A DNA stretch of 23,153 bases from UBA11524 sp051886675 (GTDB lineage: Bacteria; Bacillota; Clostridia; Christensenellales; Aristaeellaceae). Of this stretch, positions 12,306 to 23,015 are shown piece after piece. Location of the stretch: positions 1-23,153 of the forward strand of contig JBJEYH010000163.1 of NCBI GenBank assembly GCA_051886675.1, written 5' to 3'. Position 1 is the stretch's first letter. Each line of letters opens with the position of its first letter. Under the pieces are notes generated by a model that made no database searches, was not told the DNA's origin, and was given only the letters and a program-made list of their open reading frames with translations. The position numbers and the translations under genes are program-made.

Positions 12306-13886
12306 ATGACCGCTTGGAAGAACATGGATACCCTGGCTGCTTATCAGGCGCTGAAGGGCGCCGCGAAGGTCGACCTGGCTGCCGCCATGGCCGGCGAGGA
12401 GGGCGCGCAGCGCGTGCGGCGCTACACCACGCCCATGGGCGCAGGGCTTGACTTCAACTACGGCGCGCGTCCGGTGGACGACGGCATTCTGGCCATTCTG
12501 GCCGATTTCGCCCGGGAGGCGCAGCTGACGGAGAAGTTTGCCGAGCTGTACAACGGCGCGGTCATCAATACCGGTGAAAACCGTCTGGTGCTGCATCATC
12601 TGTGCCGCGGCCAGCTGGGCGATGCCGTGGTGGCCGACGGCGTGGACAAGCGCGCCTTCTACGTGGCGCAGCAGAACCGCATCGCGGAGCTGGCCCGCAA
12701 GGTGCATGCCGGCGAAATCACCAACGCCGCGGGCGAAAAGTTCACCACCGTGGTGCAGATCGGCATAGGCGGCAGCGACCTGGGCCCCCGCGCCATGTAT
12801 CTGGCCCTGGAGAACTGGGCCAAGGTCAACGGCACCCTCAAAATGAAGGCTGAATTCATCAGCAACGTGGATCCCGACGACGCCGCGGGCGTGCTCAGCC
12901 GGGTGGATATCGCCCATGCGCTGTTCGTGCTGGTGTCCAAGTCCGGCACCACCCTGGAGACCCTGACCAACGAGTCCTTCGTCAAGGACGCCCTGGCCAG
13001 GGCCGGTCTGGACGCCTCCAGGCACATGATCGCCGTCACCAGCGAAACCTCTCCCCTGGCCAAGAGCGATGATTACCTCGCCGCCTTCTTCATGGACGAT
13101 TACATCGGCGGCCGCTACTCCTCCACCTCCGCGGTGGGCGGCGCGGTGCTGTCCCTGGCCTTCGGGCCGGAGGTGTTCGCCCAGTTCCTGGAGGGCGCGG
13201 CCGAGGCCGACCGCCTCGCGAAGAACGAGGATCTGCTGGCCAACCCCGCCATGCTCGACGCCCTCATCGGCGTGTACGAGCGCAACGTCCTGGGCTATCC
13301 CAACACCGCCGTGCTGCCCTATTCCCAGGCGCTCAGCCGCTTCCCGGCCCACCTGCAGCAGCTGGACATGGAGTCCAACGGCAAGTCCGTCAACCGCTTC
13401 GGCGAGCCCGTGGATTATGTGACCGGCCCCGTCATCTTCGGCGAGCCCGGCACCAACGGCCAGCATTCCTTCTACCAGATGCTGCACCAGGGCACCGACA
13501 TTGTGCCCCTGCAGTTCGTGGGCTTCCGCCGCAGCCAGATGGATACCGACGTGGTCATCCAGGGCAGCACCAGCCAGCAGAAGCTGTGCGCCAACGTGGC
13601 CGCGCAGATCGTGGCCTTCGCCTGCGGCAAGGCTGACGACAACCGCAACAAGTACTTCGCCGGCGGCCGTCCCTCCAGCATCATCATCGGCGACAAGCTG
13701 ACCCCGGAGGCCCTCGGCGCGCTGCTGGCGCACTTTGAGAACAAGGTCATGTTCCAGGGCTTCGCGTGGAACCTGAACAGCTTCGACCAGGAGGGCGTGC
13801 AGCTGGGCAAGGTGCTGGCCAAGCGCGTGCTCGCCCACGACACCGACGGCGCGCTGAAGGTCTACAGCGATCTGCTGAACATCTGA
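12306..13886 (+). CDS. pgi: Glucose-6-phosphate isomerase
   Basis: 526 residues. It interconverts glucose-6-phosphate and fructose-6-phosphate in the cytoplasm (glycolysis/gluconeogenesis). Seen motifs: QIGIGGSDLGPRAMYLAL (151-168), SKSGTTLETLTNESF (211-225, phosphate binding), MESNGKSVNRFGEP with catalytic Glu356, GTNGQHSFYQ with His387, and SFDQEGVQLGK with the C-terminal catalytic lysine. The length and the GEPGTNGQHSFYQ block match the roughly 550-residue class common in proteobacteria and eukaryotes rather than the roughly 450-residue Bacillus type. The ATG at 12306 is chosen: AGGAGG (12291-12296) lies 9 nt upstream. The longer in-frame ATG at 12252 coincides with the predicted transcription start. 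It is a single-gene unit with its own promoter and terminator. Confidence 0.97.
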   Translation: MTAWKNMDTLAAYQALKGAAKVDLAAAMAGEEGAQRVRRYTTPMGAGLDFNYGARPVDDGILAILADFAREAQLTEKFAELYNGAVINTGENRLVLHHLCRGQLGDAVVADGVDKRAFYVAQQNRIAELARKVHAGEITNAAGEKFTTVVQIGIGGSDLGPRAMYLALENWAKVNGTLKMKAEFISNVDPDDAAGVLSRVDIAHALFVLVSKSGTTLETLTNESFVKDALARAGLDASRHMIAVTSETSPLAKSDDYLAAFFMDDYIGGRYSSTSAVGGAVLSLAFGPEVFAQFLEGAAEADRLAKNEDLLANPAMLDALIGVYERNVLGYPNTAVLPYSQALSRFPAHLQQLDMESNGKSVNRFGEPVDYVTGPVIFGEPGTNGQHSFYQMLHQGTDIVPLQFVGFRRSQMDTDVVIQGSTSQQKLCANVAAQIVAFACGKADDNRNKYFAGGRPSSIIIGDKLTPEALGALLAHFENKVMFQGFAWNLNSFDQEGVQLGKVLAKRVLAHDTDGALKVYSDLLNI

Positions 13887-13911
13887 TCCGCGGGAAATCC
13901 ATCACGCACAG

Positions 13912-13945
13912 GGGGGCTGTCTCTTCGGGAGACGGCCCCCTTTTT
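13912..13945 (+). terminator. Terminator of pgi
   Basis: GGGGGC-T-GTCTC pairs with GAGAC-G-GCCCCC, 12 bp including one G-U pair, around a UUCGG loop, and T5 follows. It starts 26 nt after the stop codon. Confidence 0.9.
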
Positions 13946-13954
13946 CCGCGCAGA

Positions 13955-13989
13955 AAAGGCATCCGGGCCGGAAAAGCCTGGATGCCTTT
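13955..13989 (-). terminator. Terminator of clpB
   Basis: A 14-position stem (13955-13968 with 13976-13989) has one mismatch and a 7-nt loop. Read leftward it ends in TTTT. It lies 31 nt after the clpB stop codon, back to back with the pgi terminator. Confidence 0.75.
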
Positions 13990-14019
13990 GTGATCCCGAG
14001 GGGGCGGGGAGCCCTGCGC

Positions 14020-16620
<2,601 letters not shown>

Positions 16621-16650
16621 AAGCACACCTCCTGTTCGTCAGGATGAAAG

Positions 16651-16667
16651 TCTGACTTTCTTTGACT
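16651..16667 (-). promoter_or_regulatory. CtsR-type operator, proximal site
   Basis: Read leftward the site is AGTCAAAGAAAGTCAGA: two direct heptads with a 3-nt spacer. It fits the known CtsR consensus RGTCAAANANRGTCAAA with one mismatch. It covers about +5 to +21 of the clpB transcript, so binding would block transcription. Confidence 0.85.
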
Positions 16668-16678
16668 TTCACAATGCT

Positions 16679-16706
16679 ATTGTACTACGGTTTCCGTGAA
16701 TGTCAA
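16679..16706 (-). promoter_or_regulatory. Sigma-A promoter of clpB
   Basis: Read leftward: TTGACA (16706-16701), a 16-nt spacer, then TACAAT (16684-16679). It is placed between two CtsR-type sites. Confidence 0.78.
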
Positions 16707-16725
16707 GGGGATGCCGCGAAAAAAG

Positions 16726-16742
16726 TCTGACCTTTTCTGACT
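16726..16742 (-). promoter_or_regulatory. CtsR-type operator, distal site
   Basis: Read leftward the site is AGTCAGAAAAGGTCAGA, again two heptads with a 3-nt spacer, with two mismatches to the CtsR consensus. It lies upstream of the clpB -35 box and 27 nt upstream of the -35 box of the divergent nuclease gene. Confidence 0.75.
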
Positions 16743-16769
16743 ATTTTATGCGGCGGGGCGAAAAGCCAT

Positions 16770-16798
16770 TTGACCAGCCCTGCGGCTTGTGGCATAAT
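16770..16798 (+). promoter_or_regulatory. Promoter of the AddB-like nuclease gene
   Basis: TTGACC (16770-16775), a 17-nt spacer and CATAAT (16793-16798). The leader before the ATG at 16831 is about 26 nt. Confidence 0.7.
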
Positions 16799-16830
16799 GA
16801 CACTATGCGATGCAAAGGGAGGTTATGGCC

Positions 16831-19800
16831 ATGCAGGCAGTGCGGATACTGGGGGCGCGGGCGGGACAGATCCTGCCCCACATACTGCCGGAGATCGGCC
16901 GCAGCCGCCGGGAGGGCGTGCGGGTACTGCTGCTGGTGCCGGAGCAGTACACCCTGCAGGCGGAGCGGGAGCTGATCGAGGGGCTGCAGCTGCCGGGGCT
17001 CATCGACGTGGACGTGCTGTCCCCCCGCAGGCTTCACCGGCGGATTCACGAGCGGGGCGGGCGGGATCCCGTGGCCCCGCTGGACGACCGGGGGCGGAGC
17101 ATGGCCATCAGCCAGGCGCTGAACCTGTGCCGGGAGCAGCTGCAGTACTACCGGCGGGTGGCGAGCCAGCCGGGATTGCCGGACAAGGTATCCGTGCTCC
17201 TGCGGGACATGCAGAAGGCGGGGCTGACCCCCCAGCAGCTGCGGGAGCACGCGGAGAGCCTCGCCGGCGCGGCGAGGGCCAAGGAGACGGATCTTGCGCT
17301 GATCTGGCAAACCTACGGGCAGGTGATCGCCGGGCGGTTCGCGGACGAGACCATGCAGCAGCAGGAGGCGGTGCGCCGCCTGGCGTCCAGCCATGTGATG
17401 GACGGGGCGGACGTGTGGGTGTACGGCTTCGACGTGCTGCAGGAGCCCTTCTGCGAGCTGCTGGCGGAGGCGGCGGGGCTTGTGCGGAGCCTGACCGTCA
17501 CCCTGACCATGGACGCGAAGGAAGCCGCCGACGGCCGGATCTTCCTGACCCAGCGGCGCAGCGCCCACGGGCTGATCCGCTGCCTGGACGCCCGGGGGAT
17601 CCCCCACGAGCTGCGCTACCTTCCCCTGTGCGGGGAGACGAAGGCGCCGGCGCTCCGGCATCTGGAGCAGCATCTGTTCACCCGGCGGGACGCGCCCTTT
17701 GAGGGGGACAGCGCATGCGTGAGCCTTCACGCGGCGGCCAACCCCTACGCCGAGGCCGCCTACGCGGCGGCGGAGCTGCGCCGCTGGCACGAGGCCGGGA
17801 TTCCCTGGTCGCGCATGGCGGTGGCGCTGGCGATGCCCGGCAGCATGGACGGCATTCTGGCGGTGACGCTGCAGGCGGCGGGGATCCCCCACTATCTGGC
17901 GCGGAAGGATTCGGCCCTGCGGCACGGACTGTGCCGGATGCTGTCGGGCTCGCTGCAGGCCATCGCCGGCGGCTTTGCGCAGAAGGACGTGCTGGAGGTG
18001 GCCAAGTCGGGGTTCTCGCCCCTGACGGCGGAGGAAGCCTGCATCCTGGAAAACTACGCCATCGAGAACGGCGTGAACCGCGGCAAGTGGCTGAAGCCCT
18101 TCACCCGCGGGAAGGCTGAGGAGGCCGAGCCGCTGCGGCAGCGGCTGATGGAGCCGATCCTGCATCTGCGGGAGAGCCTGCGGCAGGCCCGCACGGCGGA
18201 CAGATCGGTGGAAGCGGTGTTCCGCCTGCTGGAGGAAACGGGGGCCTACGAAAAGCTGCTGGTGCGGGAGGAGGAGCTTCTGCGCCGGGGGATGGCGGCG
18301 GAGGCGGCCTGCAACCGGCAGGTGTGGCAGGTGGTGATGGATCTTCTGGATCAGCTGCACGCGCTGCTGGGGGAGAGCCGCGCCGCCATGAAGGACATGG
18401 CGCGGTTCATCGCATCGGGCCTGGCGGGAGCGGGCATCAGCAGCCTGCCGCCGCAGCCGGACACGGTGATGGTGGGCGAGGCCGGGCATCTGATGACGGG
18501 GCGTCTGGACGCGCTGCTGGTGATCGGCCTGCAGGACGGGGCGCTGTCCTCGGGGCTGGACAGCCTGCTGACGGAGCGGGAGCGCAGCGCCCTGTGCGAC
18601 GCGATGCGCCGTCCGGTGGGCCTGACGGGGCAGGAGCAGGCGGCGCTTCGGCAATCGGACTTCTACCGGACGCTGGCGCTGCCGGACCGGCTGCTGACGC
18701 TGACCTTTTCGGAGGGGAATCAGGATGGCGGCGCGCTGCGGCCTGCCGGGCTGATCCGGGACGTGCAGCGGCTGTACCCGGGGAAGGCCGTGACCGGCGG
18801 CGTGACGGCGGACGGCGGGGAGGAGCCGCCCCTGTCGCCGCTGATGGCGCTGGACGGGCTTGCGCTGCGGCTGCGGCAGGTGGCGGACGGCAAGGCGGAG
18901 GATCTGGATCCCCGGTGGCAGGAGGCGCTGCGGGTTCTGTGGCGGTCAAAGGAATGGGGCGGGCGCATGCGGCAGGTGATCAGCAGCCTGAATGCCCATG
19001 TGGAGGCCGGCCGGCTGACCCTGGAGCAGACGCGGAAGCTCTTCACCCAGGACACGGTGAGCATCTCGCGGCTGGAGCAGTTTGCCGCGTGTCCCTACAA
19101 GCACTTTGTGGATTACGGCCTGAAGCCCGTGAAGCGGCAGGAATTCGTCTTCGACCCGGCGCAGCGGGGGGATTTCTTCCACGAGGCGCTGCAGCAGTAC
19201 GTGACCCTGGCCTCCGCGCTGCCGGGCTGGCCGGAGGTGGATGAGGAGGAAACCGAGCGCCTGATGGATCAGGTGCTGGCGCCCATGACCGCCCGGTGGG
19301 AGGGCGGGCCGCTCGCGGAGGACGCCATCGGCCGTCAGCTGGGCGAGGGGTACGTCCGGGACGTGCGGCGGGCGGCGTGGCTGTTCACCCGGCACGCCCG
19401 GAACAGCCGCTTCACCACCTGGGGGACGGAGGTGGCCTTCGGCGAGGAGGGCGGCCTGCCCCCGGTGATCCTCACCCTGCAGGACGGGCGGCGGGTGGCC
19501 CTGCGGGGCAAGATCGACCGGATCGACCAGTATCAGGGGGACAAGGGGCTGTACCTGCGGGTGATCGACTACAAGAGCAGCCAGCATGACATCGACCCCA
19601 CCCGGCTGTGGTACGGGCTGCAGCTGCAGCTGCTGCTGTACCTGCAGGCCGCCAGCCAGAGCCGTCCGGACGCGCTGCCGGCGGGGGCGTTCTACTTCAC
19701 GGTGAAGGATCCCATGGTCGCCGCGGAGGACGACGTGAAGGCCGAGGCGGAAGGGCTGATCCTCCAGGCGCTGCGGCTGGAGGGCGTGGTGCTGTCGGAG

Positions 19801-20184
19801 GCCGAGGCGGTCAACGCCATGGACGATCAGGTGAAGGAGCTGTCCCTGGGGAAGATATTCAACCGGGACGGCAGCGTCGCGGCCACCGCCGACGCCTACG
19901 ATCTGGAGGAAATGCGCGCGCTGCTGGATCACGTGCGGCAGACCGCCGCGGCGCTGACCGACCGCATCCGCCAGGGCTGTCTGGACATATCCCCCGCCCA
20001 GGACGGGGCCTGGAGCGCCTGCGACTGGTGCGACTACGCCGCGGTATGCCGGCTGGATCCGGCCCTCCCCGGGGGAGAAAAGCGGTGCCTGACGCACCTG
20101 TCCCGGCAGGAATTGGCCGCCCGGCTGGCGAATAAGATGAATGGCGGGGTATCCTCTCCCGCGGAGGAAGCCCCTCAGGGCTGA
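16831..20184 (+). CDS. addB: AddB-like exonuclease/helicase subunit (PD-(D/E)XK, Fe-S)
   Basis: 1117 residues, close to B. subtilis AddB (1166). AddAB resects double-strand breaks for RecA loading. The AddB opening is recognisable (VLLLVPEQYTLQAERELIE), but the usual Walker A at its very start (GxxGxGKT/S) is here GARAGQI (8-14), without the lysine. The C-terminal nuclease is intact: Cys754 in FAACPYKHF, His784, Asp896 in GKIDRID, and Asp913 with Lys915 in DYKSS, then QLQLLLYL. Cys1064, Cys1067 and Cys1073 (CX2CX5C) complete the four cysteines of an iron-sulfur cluster. The ATG at 16831 is 8 nt behind GGGAGG; ATGs at 16810 and 16825 are before or too near that site. addA normally follows addB but is absent here. 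Nuclease activity is likely; a partner must be encoded elsewhere. Confidence 0.87.
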   Translation: MQAVRILGARAGQILPHILPEIGRSRREGVRVLLLVPEQYTLQAERELIEGLQLPGLIDVDVLSPRRLHRRIHERGGRDPVAPLDDRGRSMAISQALNLCREQLQYYRRVASQPGLPDKVSVLLRDMQKAGLTPQQLREHAESLAGAARAKETDLALIWQTYGQVIAGRFADETMQQQEAVRRLASSHVMDGADVWVYGFDVLQEPFCELLAEAAGLVRSLTVTLTMDAKEAADGRIFLTQRRSAHGLIRCLDARGIPHELRYLPLCGETKAPALRHLEQHLFTRRDAPFEGDSACVSLHAAANPYAEAAYAAAELRRWHEAGIPWSRMAVALAMPGSMDGILAVTLQAAGIPHYLARKDSALRHGLCRMLSGSLQAIAGGFAQKDVLEVAKSGFSPLTAEEACILENYAIENGVNRGKWLKPFTRGKAEEAEPLRQRLMEPILHLRESLRQARTADRSVEAVFRLLEETGAYEKLLVREEELLRRGMAAEAACNRQVWQVVMDLLDQLHALLGESRAAMKDMARFIASGLAGAGISSLPPQPDTVMVGEAGHLMTGRLDALLVIGLQDGALSSGLDSLLTERERSALCDAMRRPVGLTGQEQAALRQSDFYRTLALPDRLLTLTFSEGNQDGGALRPAGLIRDVQRLYPGKAVTGGVTADGGEEPPLSPLMALDGLALRLRQVADGKAEDLDPRWQEALRVLWRSKEWGGRMRQVISSLNAHVEAGRLTLEQTRKLFTQDTVSISRLEQFAACPYKHFVDYGLKPVKRQEFVFDPAQRGDFFHEALQQYVTLASALPGWPEVDEEETERLMDQVLAPMTARWEGGPLAEDAIGRQLGEGYVRDVRRAAWLFTRHARNSRFTTWGTEVAFGEEGGLPPVILTLQDGRRVALRGKIDRIDQYQGDKGLYLRVIDYKSSQHDIDPTRLWYGLQLQLLLYLQAASQSRPDALPAGAFYFTVKDPMVAAEDDVKAEAEGLILQALRLEGVVLSEAEAVNAMDDQVKELSLGKIFNRDGSVAATADAYDLEEMRALLDHVRQTAAALTDRIRQGCLDISPAQDGAWSACDWCDYAAVCRLDPALPGGEKRCLTHLSRQELAARLANKMNGGVSSPAEEAPQG

Positions 20185-20402
20185 CACGCAGCCAGGCCCG
20201 CACCCGCCAAACCTGACCCGCCAAAGCCGGGCCCCGTCTCCCCCGGGAGGCGTCGGAGGGCCCGCAGACCCTTCGGCTGCATCCTCCTCAAGGCGGCGCA
20301 GCCGATTCTGGCAACCCCAAAAAGTTTGGAGCATGGATTGCAACTGGCCGGGAAATGGTATATAATGATTCCACACAACACTCGTAAGGAGGCAGATCCC
20401 CC
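20185..20402. other. 218-nt intergenic region before the small P-loop gene
   Basis: No gene is seen. A GC-rich dyad (GGGCCC arms around a CTCCC/GGGAG inner stem, about 20228-20263) lacks a T-tract, so no clear terminator follows addB. A promoter lies at 20338-20366. Confidence 0.6.
20338..20366 (+). promoter_or_regulatory. Promoter of the small P-loop gene
   Basis: TTGCAA (20338-20343), a 17-nt spacer and TATAAT (20361-20366). It gives this gene transcription independent of addB. Confidence 0.75.
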
Positions 20403-20813
20403 ATGATTCAGATCATCGCAGGCAAAAAGGGTTCCGGCAAGACCAAGCGTCTTATCAATATGACCAATGATACCGCCAAGACGTCCAGCAGCAGCGTTGT
20501 CTTCCTGGACAAGGACAACAGCTACATGTTCGACGTGGACCGCGCCGTCCGCTTCGTCAACGTCAACGATTATCATGTCAGCAACAGCGATATGTTCCTG
20601 GGCTTCCTGGGCGGCATGCTGGCGTCCAACTATGACGTGGGCGTGATCTTTGTGGACGCGTTCATCAAGCTGACCCATGCCGAGCTGGCCAACGCCAAGC
20701 CCATCATCGACACCCTGGAGGAGCTGGGCGAAAAGCATCGGGTGAAGTTCGTGCTGTCCGTCAGCGAGGATCCCGCGCTGCTGCCCGATTTCATGAAGGG
20801 CTACGTGATCTGA
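20403..20813 (+). CDS. Small P-loop NTPase of unknown function (often labelled PilT-like)
   Basis: 136 residues. It opens with a textbook Walker A, GKKGSGKT (7-14), and has a likely Walker B at VGVIFVDAF (79-87, Asp85). A middle segment (about 50-75) and the C-terminal FVLSVSEDPALLPDFMKGY complete a compact single-domain NTPase. Similar short proteins are widespread in Clostridia under the name twitching-motility protein PilT, but no pilus genes are nearby and the label is not informative. AAGGAGG (20386-20392) lies 10 nt before the ATG. It has its own promoter and a terminator at 20880-20911. Cytoplasmic location is expected; role unknown. Confidence 0.9.
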   Translation: MIQIIAGKKGSGKTKRLINMTNDTAKTSSSSVVFLDKDNSYMFDVDRAVRFVNVNDYHVSNSDMFLGFLGGMLASNYDVGVIFVDAFIKLTHAELANAKPIIDTLEELGEKHRVKFVLSVSEDPALLPDFMKGYVI

Positions 20814-20879
20814 CGGAAGCCTTCCCGCGGCGCCGCCTTCGGACATCCGGCGCGCCTGCGGAACAGATCAGGTGTATCC

Positions 20880-20911
20880 GGGCGGCGGTGCGTTGCAACT
20901 GCCGCCCTTTT
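20880..20911 (+). terminator. Terminator after the small P-loop gene
   Basis: GGGCGGCGGT pairs with ACTGCCGCCC (10 bp, one G-U) around an 8-nt loop, followed by TTTT. It lies 66 nt after the stop codon. Confidence 0.8.
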
Positions 20912-21034
20912 CCATGGCGCGGACGCTTTCCCGCGCTTGCCCGCCAAAGCGCCGGCCATCCCTCTCCCCACCGCCACAGGCTTCGCCGGATGGTTCCCCC
21001 CATCCGATCATTAACCGATGGAGTGTGATTCCCC

Positions 21035-22534
21035 ATGTCATTCTTCTCCACCCGCGGCGGCGCGTGCGTCACGGCATCCCAGGCCATCCTGCGCGGCCTG
21101 GCCCCCGACGGCGGCCTCTACGTGCCCGCCATGTTCCCCCCCGTTACGCCCCGCCAGATCGCCAACCTGGCCGGCATGAGCTATCAGCAGCGGGCGGTGG
21201 CGATCCTGAAGCTGTACCTGGAGGACTTTTCCCTCCCCGAGCTGGAAAACGCCGTCAGCCAGGCCTACGCCCCCGGCAAGTTTGACGACCCCGCCGTGGC
21301 GCCCCTCCGCCGCCTGGACGACAACACCGCTGTGCTGGAGCTGTTCCACGGCCCCACCCTGGCCTTCAAGGACATGGCGCTGCAGCTGCTGCCCCACCTG
21401 ACCACCCTCTCCGCCCGCAAGAACGGCGAGGAGCGGGAGGTCAGCATTCTGGTGGCCACCAGCGGCGATACCGGCAAGGCCGCCCTGGAGGGCTTCAAGG
21501 ACGTGCCCGGCACCTCCTGCACGGTGTTCTACCCCACCGACGGCGTCAGCGACGTGCAGAAGCTCCAGATGACCACCACCGGCGGCAACAACACCCACGT
21601 CATCGGCCTGAACGGCAACTTCGACGATGCCCAGACCGGCGTCAAGCAGCTGTTCTCCTCCGAGGCCTTCGGCCAGTCGGTGAACAGCCGGGGCAAGGTG
21701 CTGTCCTCCGCCAATTCCATCAACTTCGGCCGCCTGGTGCCGCAGATTGTGTATTACTTCAGCGCCTACGCCGATCTGCTGGCCCAGGGCAGGATCCGCA
21801 ACGGCGATCCGGTGAACTTCGTGGTGCCCACGGGGAACTTCGGCAACATTCTGGCGGCCTACTACGCCCGGAGCATGGGTCTGCCCGTGGCCCGGCTGAT
21901 CTGCGCCAGCAACCGCAACAACGTCCTGACCGATTTCTTCACCACCGGCATCTACGATACCCGCCGCCAGTTCTACAAGACCACCTCGCCCTCCATGGAC
22001 ATCCTGATCTCCTCGAACCTGGAGCGGCTGCTCTTCGAGGTGGCCGACCGCGACGGCGGACTGATCAGCGTGTGGATGCGCCAGCTGAAGGAATGCTACA
22101 CCTACAACGTGGGCGAGCAGCGGCTGGAGTGGCTCAAGAGCCTGTTCTCCGCCGGATACGCCGACGATGCCCAGTGCGCCGAGGAAATCCGCCTGCGCTT
22201 CCAGCAGGACGGCTACCTGATGGACACCCACACCGCCGTGGCCAGCCATGTGCTGCGGGAATACCGCCGCCAGACCGGCGACCACACCATGACCGTGATC
22301 GTCTCCACGGCCAGCCCCTACAAGTTCGCCGCGGACGTGCTGACCGCCGTTCAGGGCCGGGAAGCCGCGGAGGGCCTGGACGCCTTCGCCTGCTCGGAGA
22401 AGCTGGAGCAGCTCAGCGGCATGCCGGAGCCGGAGCAGGTCAAGGCTCTGCGGACCCTGCCGATCCGCCACACCGCCCGCTGCGAGAAGGAGAACATGGC
22501 CCAGGCCGTGCTCAACGCCTTCGACGGGAAGTAA
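21035..22534 (+). CDS. thrC: Threonine synthase
   Basis: 499 residues, the usual length for the longer bacterial ThrC class. It converts O-phosphohomoserine to threonine with pyridoxal phosphate, the last step of threonine biosynthesis in the cytoplasm. Seen: the N-terminal STRGG block with GLAPDGGLYVP (21-31), the PLP lysine Lys112 in HGPTLAFKDMA, LVATSGDTGKAAL (phosphate-binding region), the TTTGGNNTHVIGLNGNFDDAQ segment and VVPTGNFGNILAAYYA. A weak GGAG lies about 11 nt before the ATG. It follows the terminator at 20880-20911, so it probably starts a separate transcript. No clear promoter or T-box leader is visible in the 120 nt before it. A hairpin follows at 22572-22601. No other threonine genes lie in the window. 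Confidence 0.96.
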   Translation: MSFFSTRGGACVTASQAILRGLAPDGGLYVPAMFPPVTPRQIANLAGMSYQQRAVAILKLYLEDFSLPELENAVSQAYAPGKFDDPAVAPLRRLDDNTAVLELFHGPTLAFKDMALQLLPHLTTLSARKNGEEREVSILVATSGDTGKAALEGFKDVPGTSCTVFYPTDGVSDVQKLQMTTTGGNNTHVIGLNGNFDDAQTGVKQLFSSEAFGQSVNSRGKVLSSANSINFGRLVPQIVYYFSAYADLLAQGRIRNGDPVNFVVPTGNFGNILAAYYARSMGLPVARLICASNRNNVLTDFFTTGIYDTRRQFYKTTSPSMDILISSNLERLLFEVADRDGGLISVWMRQLKECYTYNVGEQRLEWLKSLFSAGYADDAQCAEEIRLRFQQDGYLMDTHTAVASHVLREYRRQTGDHTMTVIVSTASPYKFAADVLTAVQGREAAEGLDAFACSEKLEQLSGMPEPEQVKALRTLPIRHTARCEKENMAQAVLNAFDGK

Positions 22535-22571
22535 GCATCAGGATCAGGGACAGCATTCATCCAACATGACA

Positions 22572-22603
22572 CAGGCACGGCAGCGCGATCTGCCGTGCCT
22601 GTT
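22572..22603 (+). terminator. Hairpin terminator after thrC
   Basis: A perfect 12-bp stem (22572-22583 with 22590-22601) has a 6-nt loop and a short TTCTT tail. It lies 37 nt after the thrC stop codon. Strength is uncertain because the U-tract is interrupted. Confidence 0.7.
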
Positions 22604-22924
22604 CTTGTGGAACCGGCGGTTGACGCGATAGGAACCAGCCCATGTTCGATATGCCTGACGCTGTAGGGAGGGGCAAGCGGGAGAGCCCTTCGCCTGTGTC
22701 GGAAAATCGGGTATACCTGCCTGAATACCATCACCATCAGAAAGGGTTTTCCACCGGAGAAACAGGAAACGGTCAGCGTCGGAAGAATCACGGATATGGA
22801 TGCCGATGTTAGGCAGCGCAAAGAACAACAGGTCGGATTCCTGCTTTCCCCAAAAAGCGCACTTCGATCCATGGATAAGCCGCGGATGGGCGCACTGCGG
22901 GCCGGACATCCCGGATGACAAGGC

Positions 22925-22958
22925 AAAACCTCCACATGATTGGATCATGCGGAGGTTT
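22925..22958 (-). terminator. Terminator of the leftward gene at the window end
   Basis: AAACCTCC and GGAGGTTT form an 8-bp outer stem. After one A-C mismatch, CATGAT pairs with ATCATG around TGG. Read leftward it ends in TTTT. It starts 57 nt past the stop codon at 23016. Confidence 0.75.
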
Positions 22959-23015
22959 CACTGTTTTGCAGGCGTCCGACGCAAGCGCGCCGCTGTCTGC
23001 ATCATGCTGTCATGG

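Larger units (their letters stand above)
22535..23015. other. 481-nt gene-poor stretch after thrC
   Basis: Two hairpins (22572-22601 and 22926-22958) bracket about 320 nt of lower-GC sequence. Leftward frames of up to 194 codons overlap it, but they run into thrC antisense, lack a ribosome site and have an atypical composition. A short rightward frame from 22642 ends after about 56 codons with nothing recognisable. It could be a decayed gene or an unrecognised repeat. Confidence 0.6.

Noticed and set aside
20912..21034. T-box leader for thrC
   Set aside because: No T-box motif or anti-terminator pairing is visible in the 120-nt leader.
22351..22935. 194-codon leftward frame after thrC
   Set aside because: It overlaps the thrC 3' end antisense, has no ribosome site, and crosses the thrC hairpin.
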